Shown in pieces: positions 36,864-46,645 of a stretch of DNA of 64,000 nucleotides (the first letter of the stretch is position 1; every line of letters begins with the position of its first letter). The position numbers and the translations under genes were made by a program. The stretch spans positions 145,920 to 209,919 of the forward strand of contig NW_026570392.1 in assembly GCF_019649055.1 (NCBI RefSeq). Direction: 5' to 3'. The notes under the pieces are model-generated. The model ran no database searches. It had not been told where the DNA came from and was given only the letters and a program-made list of their open reading frames with translations. This DNA is from Paramacrobiotus metropolitanus. Lineage: Eukaryota > Tardigrada > Eutardigrada > Parachela > Macrobiotidae.

Positions 36864-37174
36864 CCTTCGGTGACCAAAGGCTCAAAAGGGCGGGTACCGC
36901 ACGCGGAGTCTTCGGTGACCAAAGGATCAAAAGGGCGGGTACCGCACGCGGGGCCTTCGGTTATTAAAGGCTTAAAAGAGTGGGTACCGCACGTGAAGCC
37001 TTCGGTGACCAAAGGCTCAAAAGGGCGGGTACCGCACGCGGGGCCTTCGGTGACCAAAGGCTCAAAAGGGCGATTACCGCACGCGTGGTCTTCGGTGCAC
37101 AAAGGCTTAAAAGATTGGGTACAGCACGCGGGACCTTCGGTGACCAAAGACTTAAAAGGGCAGGTACCGCACGG
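36864..37174. repeat. 45-bp minisatellite, about 7 copies
   Basis: The unit runs from CCTTCGGTGACCAAAGGCTC through AAAAGGGCGGGTACCGCACG and is repeated about seven times with scattered changes. Because 45 is a multiple of three and the unit lacks stops in several frames, 15-residue repeats are open on both strands. That pattern favours a non-coding minisatellite over a protein repeat. Confidence 0.9.
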
Positions 37175-37665
37175 TTACTAAGGTAGTACCGCAAGGTTTG
37201 TTAAGGTAAATAAAGTTATCAAGTTTATTAAAGAACTAACGTCTTGAGGCCTAGTAAGGAGTAAAGCTGAAGCTGGGATCCAATTTATCAGGCAAAGGTT
37301 TTCAAAGGTGAGTTACTAAGTTTCGGAAACTTGGTAAGGACAAAGGCGTAAGCACAGCACCTATATATTAAAGCACAGGTTTAAGGGGCTGCGAAAGCTT
37401 AAAAGCCGCTAGGCGGGTACTGGCCAATCAGAAACGTAAGGTTGTTTCTGGCCAATCAGAACGTTTTGGAGGCAGGAGCGTTCCGGAATCAGACCTCTGC
37501 TTTAATATATAGGATAGGATGTATCGTGTCTACAACGATCTGTACTTTTACACTAGAAATAACGGAACAAACTTGAACGTAATATATAACAGAAACAAAA
37601 TTAACAGTTACCTGTACCTACTGCACGTATTAGCACCGAAGTATAAGTATTACTCATGGTTAGGT
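37175..37665. other. Region right of the minisatellite
   Basis: No gene seen. A TATA-like stretch (TTTAATATATAGG, about 37501) is followed about 60 bases later by an A-rich region. This resembles a promoter or a degraded LTR, but no partner copy was found. Confidence 0.25.
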
Positions 37666-37724
37666 GCTGTATGATATTTCGTATTGGTTATACTGTATAA
37701 CTAACACGAAATATCATACAGTAC
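37666..37724. repeat. Inverted repeat with 17-bp arms
   Basis: GCTGTATGATATTTCGT (37666-37682) faces ACGAAATATCATACAGTAC (37705-37723), with a nearly self-complementary loop GTTATAC...GTATAAC. It directly precedes the non-LTR fragment. Confidence 0.75.
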
Positions 37725-37743
37725 AAATCATCGTACGGCCTAC

Positions 37744-38226
37744 GCCCTTACGGTGTCACCTTAGTACCGTGGGAGCGAGGCAAAATGTTACCATGGGATG
37801 TGACATGTGTGTGTACGATGGCTCTTTCCCATATCGCTGGAACATCCACACACAACCCGGCGCAGCAGCGGCTCAGGCCGAACAAAAAAAACCGAGAAGT
37901 ACCAGGACATCACCCATGATTACCTGTTCCGAGCGGTCGGCGTGGAGACAGTGGGGCCACTCGGACCGGAAGCCTCTCGGCTGATTAGCGAAGTGGGCAA
38001 GATGATTTGGCAGGAAACAGGCGAGAAACGTGCAACGGAGTTTTTGCGCCACAGGTTCAGCATCGAAATTCAACGTGGAAACGCGGCATCCATCCTGGGA
38101 ACGGCACCGGCCTCGACTAATTTAGATCAAATGTTCTCTGTAATCCGGCCGCATGTTTCTGCTGTTTGTTTATTACGATGTCATGTTTCTTTTGTGAATT
38201 GTAATGTTGTCTTTGTATTCGATTAA
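37744..38226 (+). mobile_element. Fragment of a non-LTR retrotransposon, C-terminal end of the RT protein
   Basis: Pieces in two frames read PYGVTLVPWERGKMLPWDVT, then AAAAQAEQKK, then (after a run of eight A at about 37881-37889) TEKYQDITHDYLF, VETVGPLGPEA and RHRFSIEIQRGNAASILGT. This order (RPDG..LVPW..G, WDVT, ET.G..GP, QRGNA) is characteristic of the C-terminal part of certain non-LTR retrotransposon proteins of invertebrates, and matches the second copy at 51985-52443. The RT domain is absent, as expected for a 5'-truncated insertion. It lies between the presumed exons of the decayed F-box gene. Confidence 0.6.
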
Positions 38227-38448
38227 AACTTAGTACTTCATACAGTGCGTATTGCATATGTTGTACATCAGGAGTTCACGTATAATGATTTGCATAATTA
38301 TAATATTCGAGATCACGTGAAACAAAAGTGCTCATTAAAGCCACAAATTATCCTCATGTCAGTAGATATACAGAGTACGTGTAGCTACGTAATTTCAGAT
38401 AGTTTCTTAACTGCTCGGCGTTATAAACATTCTTGTGTGTCCGAACAG

Positions 38449-38932
38449 GGAATTCTCTTAAAATATGCCCGATATTTTGTGGAGAAGCGCATTAACGCAG
38501 GGTGGACGTTTTCTGGGTCTGAGTGGAATCTGCCCCAGTGCGAAGAGGATTCTGGATGTACCGACCAGGCGCCCATCGATCCACACGAGCGTTTGTCAGC
38601 ATTGCCGCTAGAATTACTCGGCCACGTATTCCACTTCTTAGACAGCATTGAGCTAGCGCAATGCCGTCGCGTATGCTTACTGTGGTGTTGTGTGCTCACT
38701 CAGGTACAGTACTCAACAGAAATTCGGGTGTCGTTTTCTTCCAAATCAACATGTACCAGTACCAAACGCCCGATTTGACGGTGGCTAGAACTCTGTGGAA
38801 ATGCGTTACCAGTGCGACAGAACGGATCATTGTAACCAACGCTTTGCAAAGTGGTTTAAGTGGCAGTATTCCCGGGAGCAGTCGACTGTTCCGGTTGGAA
38901 AAGGATGCGAGGTCACGAATCAGCTATGATTA
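38449..38932 (+). pseudogene. F-box exon of a larger, probably decayed F-box gene
   Basis: The frame reads RLSALPLELLGHVFHFLDSI then CRRVCLLWCCVLTQ, a clear F-box, and ends at a donor after CAG 38703. A 56-base intron with acceptor CAG at 38757-38759 gives a phase-consistent next exon (38760 on) reading YQTPDLTVARTLWKCVTSAT and stopping after 38932. The start of the first exon is not fixed. A further frame at 39215-39412 (LRDFQNGAGPDG, then LDASKLTTLTMNTLYRL) may be a later exon, but its phase does not fit. With the interrupted exon at 35541-36200 and a retrotransposon fragment in between, the locus is probably not functional. Confidence 0.5.
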
Positions 38933-39976
38933 AGATCACAAGAATCAAGAAAGTCCCTCTGCCAGTTCACTGTGATGCCAGGTCGCTAATTTATTAGAAC
39001 GTACTGTACGAGCGGAAAAAAATGAAAACTAAAATCACGTTTAGAAACAGAATGGGCAGCTTCCGATAAATGTGCGCAGTCATGGCGCGCTAATGGTAAG
39101 TTGGCCAGAACAAATAGCCACAACATGGGGAACCGCTCCGACAACATACATCTGCTTTGATTAAACACTTGAATATGTGCAGTACAGCCAGTGAAGTAAT
39201 GTAATTCCGTTGGACAGATTTTGCGTGACTTCCAAAACGGCGCTGGGCCGGACGGTGTCCACTACCAACAAATCACTTGGACCTCCGAAAGTTTGCGCTC
39301 TCTGGATGCGTCCAAGTTGACCACATTGACCATGAATACATTGTATCGTTTAATGATGGAAAGGCAGCCTGAGCGGGATTCAGTGGACCAAGTTCCGGAA
39401 GAGAGCCGATAGTATCCTCGAATACAACTTGTACAGAAATGACGCTCAAGAGGAATGGTTTCGTGGAGGGAATTTCTGACAGGGCTGTACTACAAATCAC
39501 TCCAGCGGATCGTGGCCAGTAACTTATCATATTTAATAAGTTTCGTTGTTATACCTTATGTTTATATACATAGTTATTATGGAGTGAACAGTGCTGGCGC
39601 ACTAATCAGTAAATATGTATTACCCAAATTTGCGTAATGATGCATAAATTTCGGGATCTCTCTGACGGTACTGATATACTATCATAATCTTAAGCCGTAT
39701 CTTTTAGGTTTTTACTCATCAGGTTTATGAATGGAAGTTATGGAACCAGTCTAGCGTGGGCAAATCGGTGGCTTTTGCCATTGATGCGGCATCTAGCCGC
39801 TCGCTCGTTTTGTACAAATGGATTACGCGAAGCATGCTTAAGTAGAAATATCAAAGCAATGCTGCATGCTTAATGTAGCTTATAGAAATATCGAAACACA
39901 ATGAATGTCCTTGGATAGCCTGTGAAAACAAAAACAATGCTACTGTGCTAGCGACACGAAAATAACTGCCGATTCG
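38933..39976. other. Region between the decayed F-box gene and F-box gene 2
   Basis: It holds the possible orphan exon at 39215-39412 mentioned above. Otherwise nothing is recognised. Confidence 0.3.
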
Positions 39977-41016
39977 TTACATTGCAACAGCGATAATGAA
40001 TCTACCGGATTCAGGCCCTTCTACAGATACCTTCTGTAGACCCGCAGAATGTTTACACACACAGTACAAAATGGCGGCGTTGAGGTTCGTCAGCTTGTAC
40101 ACGTCCACATCGACATCCATTTGGACGCACCACCACTTCACCAGGCGCTTGGCCACATGCTCCAGTGAAGGTATTCCCTTGATTTTGTTCCGGATCTACA
40201 ATGAATGCGCGAGTATTTTATATTGAATCTTACATGTAACATACGCGCTTCTACAGGTAACAGAATTTTTAATTATTGACAAGCTAAAAGCTGCCTACCA
40301 ATACTTATTAAACTTACTTTTTCAGCACCGCCATCATTCGTATTTTCCTTGAGCCACTCCGACAACCAGTCCAGTTTCCGTTGATTCAAAGCAGGGCACG
40401 CGGCGTCCAGCAATTTCCACCACACCTCTTTGCCGGGGCACTGTGCGGTCGTGAAGTGTGCCGTCGTTATGCGGATGTCCAGGTTCCACGTCGGCATACT
40501 GATGGTGCAGTTGAGGAGGACCAGCGTGCGACACACCGCCGTCAGGCCGTCCAACTCGTGCCGCAAGAAATCCACGAAATCCGCATCGCCCAACGACTGT
40601 GCCGTCCAGCAGACGTTCTTCAGCAACAGCCGGTCCGCCACCCGGTGTCCGTGCTGCTGCAGTACGGTGCGCTGGAACCATTGACCGTTCCATGCCGGAA
40701 AGTTAAACATGGGTTCGCCGCGTAGACCCTCCGTGGCATTGATGTACACGGTGGCGGCCCAGAAACGCTCCATACTGATGCTCAGGCGGCGCGCTTGCCA
40801 GGCACGTTCATTCCATCCGTCTAGTGAACATGCCGGGGCGGTTGCGCTGTTAGTGTAGCACATGTCGTTAACACAACGCTCCATCACAATGGTGTTCCAC
40901 AGGGCGCAGACACGGCGCAGTCGCTGCTGATCGGCGGTGTCCAAATACTGGAAGATTATCCCGAAAATCTCCGGCGGTACGTCCAGAGCGTCCGTGGCGG
41001 AGTTCCACGCCGGCAT
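39977..41016 (-). CDS. F-box protein 2, two exons
   Basis: Minus-strand exons 41016-40318 (233 codons) and 40195-39977 (72 codons plus stop) give 305 residues. The F-box is VPPEIFGIIFQYLDTADQQR followed by RRVCALWNTIVMERC near the N-terminus. The family region repeats the blocks of F-box protein 1: RFWAATVYI, EPMFNFP, LTAVCRTLVLLNC, WWKLLDAACPALN. The donor GTAAGT follows GGAEK. Exon 2 reads IRNKIKGIPSLEHVAKRLVKW then VDVYKLTNLNAAIL, parallel to exon 2 of gene 1. The ATG at 41016 is the first in frame. Likely a substrate adaptor of an SCF ubiquitin ligase, by family; the substrate is unknown. Its upstream flank (41215-41345) is duplicated upstream of F-box gene 3. Confidence 0.83.
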
Positions 41017-41214
41017 TTTATTGGTTTCTGAAACCAAATCCTGTCGCGCACATTCAGTTATTCCAAGACCCGAAAAGGTTTTACAGTTAACAGAAGTTAT
41101 TGTGGTCGATTGGGTCGATCCCCCGTAAATTATTAATGGTCGCTGTGCCTGTGGTAATCAGCAATACAGCTGAAGATGGGCACGGCTTTTTTTACTCGAA
41201 TAATTCGAAGTCTC

Positions 41215-41345
41215 CACTTCCACGTTCAAGCAATGCTAACAACATTCGGAAAAATTTGCTTATGAATCAGCGGCTTGCGCAAACTATTGCGACACGTTGG
41301 GCGATGAGCTTTACGAGAATACAGATCCGTAAACACGTCAAGCGC
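41215..41345. repeat. Duplicated upstream flank (partner at 45005-45150)
   Basis: GCTAACAACATTCGGA and TTGCGCAAACTATTGCGA here correspond to GCTAACAACATCCGGA and TTACGCAAACTGTTGCGA at 45024-45085, followed in both by ATCCGTAAACA. It lies 200 bases or less upstream of the ATG in each F-box gene, so the duplication included the promoter side. Confidence 0.6.
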
Positions 41346-41639
41346 CAGCTGCACTATTACCAGGAAAAAGCCAGTCTGTAGCCTGCTGACTTATGGTTTT
41401 AGCTGTCGGGTGTTCACACGAAATGTAAGCAACGTCGGCCGAAAGACAAAGCACTGTGTGCTATGCCTTCCAAGCAACTGTTTTCAGTTCGTGGCAGTTC
41501 GACAGATCTTCAACTAAATTCGAAAGGGGAGGGGGAAAATGCGTACATCCAGAGCTGTGAATGACGCTTAAACTACGAAATGCAATGCAAACTATGTGAG
41601 GAGGAATGGCTCCTCCGTACCCCCTCCCCCTCCGCGCGG

Positions 41640-41900
41640 CTGTTAGGTTGCTTAGGTTACTTTCAGGTTATTCTTAGGTTTTCTTCTGTTTGTCAGAATT
41701 TTTTGATAAACCCAAGTATAGCTAAATAGCAAAAGTTACCTTAATCACATAAGAATAGCCTAAGGATCATCCAACAACCTAAAAAGCCAACGAACATAAG
41801 AAATTTATCTTTAACCGAAGAAACCTAACTAGCTTAAGAATGACCTAAGAAAGCTTAGAAAACGTAAGAAACCTAAGAACCCTTAAAAACCTAAGAAACT
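41640..41900. repeat. Degenerate TTAGGTT / AACCTAAG repeat region
   Basis: Several TTAGGTT motifs at 41645-41690 are followed by many AACCTAAGAA-type motifs (their reverse complement) at 41760-41900. The motif spacing is irregular, so it is a degenerate low-complexity inverted pair rather than a clean array. Confidence 0.6.
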
Positions 41901-41919
41901 GTTTTTATTGGGGTCAGTT

Positions 41920-42068
41920 TTAGTGGTCAGAGTGTTGCGGTCAGAGTCAGACTTTGAGTGTCAAAGTTTGAGGGGTCAAAGTCAGAGTTTAGACAGTCAG
42001 AGTCAGACTTTGTGCAGTGAGAGTCAGAGTCAGGCTTTGTGCGGTCAGTTTCTGAGTCAGAGCTTGAC
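41920..42068. repeat. Degenerate GTCAGAGTCAGACTTTG repeat
   Basis: About eight imperfect copies of a GTCAGAGT core, often followed by CAGACTTTG, run through this stretch. Open frames on both strands are Ser/Gln-rich or Asp/Ser-rich and are a by-product of the repeat. Confidence 0.7.
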
Positions 42069-42420
42069 CGCGGGCCATTTGAGGCATCTCCCTCGGGCAT
42101 TACGCGTGTCACTGATACCGATGTGCCACGCTGTCGGAGGAATCGCATTGTTCCCTGGCCAGTCCAGGACGATGGACAACAGCCACTTCAGCTGGCGCAC
42201 TTTCCGTTCTTCTGGCGTGGGGTCCTGCCGCTCACCATAACGCGAGGAGGAGCGGATAAATTACTGAGGATTCTGTATTGAAAGATATGAGCTGCGGCTT
42301 TTCTGGGCTTTCTACGTGCCAGGATTACATTTTTGCTCTTTAGAGCGGTTTTGACTCGCTGGCGGCTATTAATTTTGTCATACGCTGACCGTGAAAAGCT
42401 TTACGTGCAAGATTACGACG

Positions 42421-42886
42421 TCACGCATTGATGGGCGCGTGCCGATCACCATCCGCATACCCTTCGCACGGATGAACAACAATCGCTGTCGCTGACAGTC
42501 GTTGACTGTCGCTGACTGGTGGGATATGATTGAGCAGGGCTATCCGCTGCTGAATGACCAACAGAAGACCTTCGTGTCCACTGCGCTAAAGGACTGTGAA
42601 AACGATTGCGGCTTTCTTGCGACCTATCTCAGGTAACAGGCTAACAGCCACATACTTCACAGCGCAAAAAGCCTTCTCAACAGTCTTATTATTATTACAG
42701 ATCCGAAATACTCGGCAGGGTGGGGAGCCTCGGGAGAGTTGCACGTATTTGAAGTCCTACGCATCAAGACGGGATCCACTTGCCTCCGTTGATGTAAACA
42801 GGTTGACACGAATGGCCCAATATCTAATGTACTGCTGCATAAGCAAGACGACAATCGAATCTGAAGTAATTTGGCCCACTTCTTAA
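42421..42886 (+). pseudogene. Decayed F-box family paralogue (3' parts of exons 1 and 2)
   Basis: The plus strand reads GRVPITIRIPFARM and, in a second frame, WWDMIEQGYPLLNDQQKTF. These line up with NIRITTARI and WWKLLDVACPAL of the F-box family. After a TTATTACAG acceptor, 42701-42886 reads IRNTRQGGEPRES then SVDVNRLTRMAQYLMYCCI and stops, the equivalent of exon 2. The best donor before it (42633) is out of phase, the F-box itself is missing and a tandem GTCGCTGAC insertion disrupts exon 1. It is therefore a pseudogene, in opposite orientation between F-box genes 2 and 3. Confidence 0.6.
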
Positions 42887-43767
42887 CAACTTCTTATGAA
42901 ATACTATAAATAACTACGTTCGTTTTTTTGGCTTGCTGATTTAATTTGTGCTTTTCTGTGCTCAATTAACTGTAGCGGGATTATCGAAAATGCTTGTAAT
43001 ACAGAAGTGTTTGAAGTTATCCTAGAGTGTTTTGTCAAGTGAGCATTTCTGACAGGCTTAATAGGTCAAAAAATTGTACTGTATCGGGAATATAAAAAAA
43101 TAGTTGGGCCTTTTGTCTGCTCGAAGGTCACCGTAATAACAAAAATATTAATACTCGTACTGTCGTACAGTAGTCGCTGAGAACCGAAGCAAATGGTAAA
43201 GGATATACGAAAGGTCCAGAACAATTATTGCTATTACAGTATTCTCGCATCTATGACGAATTGGCAATTATACTGTCTTTATGTTTATTTACGTATATAC
43301 ATATATGGTAGCTTCCGCTTTTGTCGGTCAGCACGTTTGTAAAAGACTTCCGTCAAAAGCCCCCATGGATTCACATGAATGTAGTGTTATTTACCGACAT
43401 AATTCCTCTACGAGTAGAAGAGAAAAACGCGTTGCGTCCTGGCCTATGAACTACGGATCATCCGGCACGGTAAACTAATATTTACGGATTTACGAGACTT
43501 TGGCATTTTACGCATCTTCTTGGAAGAAACTTAGAAAATATGTTCATTATTATTTAAGAAAGCTTTGGCGCAGTTAAACATCTTCAAACTTTATTTCAGA
43601 TTTCACCCATTAATCTCCCTCTTTTCATTAATGTTTAAGAATGGTCTGACTACAGAATGGAAAAGAACACTTTAAAGGCGCTGCTCGCAGCTAAGCTGCG
43701 AGCAAGATGTACAAAGATTAGAACACTCGCTTTAGTGTGTCACATCACGAATTTAACTGCGAAATTT
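42887..43767. other. Intergenic region
   Basis: No gene recognised. It contains a tight hairpin at 43682-43704. Confidence 0.3.
43682..43704. repeat. Perfect 11-bp hairpin
   Basis: TGCTCGCAGCT and AGCTGCGAGCA flank a single A. Confidence 0.8.
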
Positions 43768-44979
43768 TCACAGTGTAACGTCAATAGTCAAAGTGCAACC
43801 TGTACATAAACTGTACAAAAGGACGGCGTTGAAGGTCGTCAGCTTATACACGTCAACAACGTCCTTGACTCCATCATGGCTTCTTTTGTCACGAGTAGTC
43901 GCAGGCCTGTAGGAATTCACGTCCCACATACTGGACAGAGCCTACAATGGATTCCCAAAAATCATTATGGTTAAATCGTTTTTTACTGTTAACAAAATTA
44001 ATTTAAATCAATATCAATATGCAACAAGTATACCACAGGCCACAGAAGTATCAGTTTTACCGGTAGTACTATACTTTGTAAATTAATAAGTTGTACATAT
44101 AATACAGTATCATGGAATTTATGCGCACGGCCCATTACATACCCATTCAGCATGGTCACTGTTCTTAGGGTCCTGGAGCCACGCCGCCAACCAGCCCAGC
44201 TCCTCCTCATCTAAAGCGAAGCATCCATTGTCCAGCAACGTCCACCACGCCGTTTCGCCAGGACGTTGACCGGTCGTGATGCGGGCCATTGTAATGTTGA
44301 TGTGCACGTTGTAGCACGGCACAGTGATGGTGCAATTACGCAGAATCAGGGTACGACCCAACTTCGCCAGACCGTTCAGCTCATGCAGCACACAGCCGAC
44401 GATATCGGCCTGCTCGCGCTGCCACGACTGTGTCCAGCAAAGGTTCTGCAGCAGTACCCGGTCCGCCGCCCGGTGTCCGTGTTTCCGCAGGATGGTACGC
44501 TGGAACCAAGCGCCGGTACATGCCGGAAAGTTGAACATGGATTCGGCCTCGACGAGCGTGGCAGCGCTGATGATCACGGTCGGTCTCCAGAAACGCTCCA
44601 AACCGATGCACAGATGACAGGCTTCCCGGGCGCGCTGATTCCATCCCAGGGACCACCAGGCCACCGCTCTGGCGTTGTAGTTATAACGCAAGTCCCCTAC
44701 GCAACGCAGGGTCACTATGGAATTCCACAGGGCGCAGACACGGCGCAGGCGCTGTTGATCGCAGGTGTCCAAATACTGGAAAATGGTCCCAAGAATTTCC
44801 GGTGGTGCTGTAAGAACGACTTTGTCAACTCCACATATAGTCATTGCAGTACTGACTGCAGAATAAAGTTCCTTCGCGCGTCGTTTAAAGACTCGAAACA
44901 TGGCAGGGGTGAGATATGAAGGCGTTATTGCGATTGAAAAAGTGGCTTCGTGAAAGAAACTGAACAGAGGTGTACGCAT
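43768..44979 (-). CDS. F-box protein 3, two exons
   Basis: Minus-strand exons 44979-44143 (279 codons) and 43941-43768 (57 codons plus stop) give 336 residues if the first ATG is used. Another ATG at residue 27 would give a start closer to the sister proteins. The F-box is APPEILGTIFQYLDTCDQQR followed by RRVCALWNSIVTLRC. Family blocks: RFWRPTVIISAA, ESMFNFP, GRTLILRNCTI, AWWTLLDNGCFAL. The donor after AEW (GTATGT) and acceptor before ALSSMWDV keep phase 0, as in genes 1 and 2. Exon 2 is more diverged (DVVDVYKLTTFNAVLLYSLC) and lacks the conserved IxxKIxGI start, so its function may be weakened. Probable SCF adaptor by family. Confidence 0.8.
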
Positions 44980-45004
44980 TATCTTATGTTTATATGATCC
45001 GAAT

Positions 45005-45150
45005 TCTACCGTGCTGTAGCAGTTGCTAACAACATCCGGATGATTGCAGTCACGAAATCGGCAGCTTACGCAAACTGTTGCGATTACTTTCCAAGACGCT
45101 GATCCTTAGAGCCAATATGTGGATGAAAATCCGTAAACATTTCTAAAACT
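45005..45150. repeat. Duplicated upstream flank (partner at 41215-41345)
   Basis: See the partner entry. It lies just upstream of the F-box 3 start. Confidence 0.6.
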
Positions 45151-46645
45151 ACAACAGCCATGCTATGATTTTGAAAAGAAAACCATTTGCTGTCCGAGGA
45201 ACTCATACAGGCCGAACAATTCTGTCCGTAATGTTTGTGCGCAGTAATCAACGAATAACCGTACATAATGCACTTAAGCTATCACGGATCATGCACAGCA
45301 AAACCACGAATTTTGAAATTTTTAATTGCTTTTATTGAAATTTGAATACTGTACTTACTCCCTGCTAACAATAGTATCCATTTGAATAAATTTAGCAATG
45401 CTGAGAGCCGCACCCCTTGCAAAATACGTTTAACGTTGTGGCATGCACACTAATTTCAAAATACTGTACAACACTTCGTGTTAATTTTTGAGTCAAATTC
45501 AGCTGGAATGGGTTACACTAGTGCCCCCACTCTGGAGAATGTCGACAGCAGCAGACGAGTGACCTGTTGAGAAAAATCGGCAAATTCCTAAAACAGACGA
45601 AAGGTCATTAGTGTCGAAACGTGGGTGCCTAGGTCGCGAAGGCATAAAGATCGTTAAGATCATCAAGCATTAAGATCGTTGTCACGTATTCGCCTTTATT
45701 GTAGAACCGCTCAGCTCACACTAACTCGTACAGCAAACCACTCTCAGTGACAACTGCATTGTTGCTATCACAATTGTGGCGTTTTGATTTTGTTGCACTG
45801 GAGCCGGTTGCGGTTGGGCCGGCTTTGCTGGTGGTTCAGCTGGCTATGATTGCATAATCCATCAGTAGCGCAGAGTACAATGTGAAGAGTACAATCGACC
45901 AAACACTGTCAGAATCCAGCGTTTTATCTCGACGTGATTTTCAGTAATACGAATTAATGAGTATTATTTATTTCTTGGGATAATTAATTAATTACATTTT
46001 TGCATTGGTGATGAATTAAGAGGACCTTCGCTACTACTACTCGTATTGTACGTAGCAGGCAGTATTGCAAATTCGCAAGAAAACGCGGTTAAATATTTTT
46101 TGAGAATGGCAAGAGTTACTAATGCTTTAATACTAACGATTTAATTCGCAGTATATGCTTCACTTTGAGTACCCCAAATTCTGTCATGACAATCATAGAG
46201 TAATATTATGTACTTAGTTGCCTATACCGGCCACTGGAAACGCTCAACGACACCGGTTTATTATTGTTCTTTCACTTCTTCTCATAATTACGTACTACGC
46301 TGTAAATCAAGTTTCCAGCTGTTCAATTCCTGTAAAAATTTCTCAGAAAACAAACGATAACATCTTTCGACCGGGCACTATCACGAGAGAAATCTTTTTC
46401 TAATAAATTAAAAGCAGTTTACTGCACTCCGTGTATTGCATTTTCAGGCTGTCCTGATGTTACACAAGATGAACACCAGCTTTCTTCGACGTGGTACAAT
46501 CAGTACCACAATCTCTGAGTGTTTGTACTGTATAGCTGTGCTATTTCGGAAGTACGGCGCTGTCCGCATAAGCCTTTGTCAACCGGTGCCCGTGGGATAC
46601 TTGCCGGCAACAATTATAGCGTCCACGCCACAACCTCGTCAAAAA
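45151..46645. other. Intergenic region before the Cys-rich array
   Basis: No gene is supported. The frame running into the first array gene is open from 46436, but the signal peptide begins at 46646, so the upstream part is taken as 5' UTR. Confidence 0.35.

Noticed and set aside
36822-37194. Repeat-containing proteins on both strands (PSVTKGSKGR-type and FGDQRLKRAG-type repeats)
   Set aside because: All long frames there follow from the 45-bp minisatellite; several are open at once and none has a start context, splice partner or other domain.
41645-41900. Interstitial telomere repeat (TTAGG type)
   Set aside because: Motifs are TTAGGTT with irregular spacing and both orientations, not a regular array of one telomere unit.
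41908-42281. Ser/Gln-rich protein on the plus strand
   Set aside because: The Ser/Gln part is produced by the GTCAGAGTCAG repeat and the rest has no recognisable motif.
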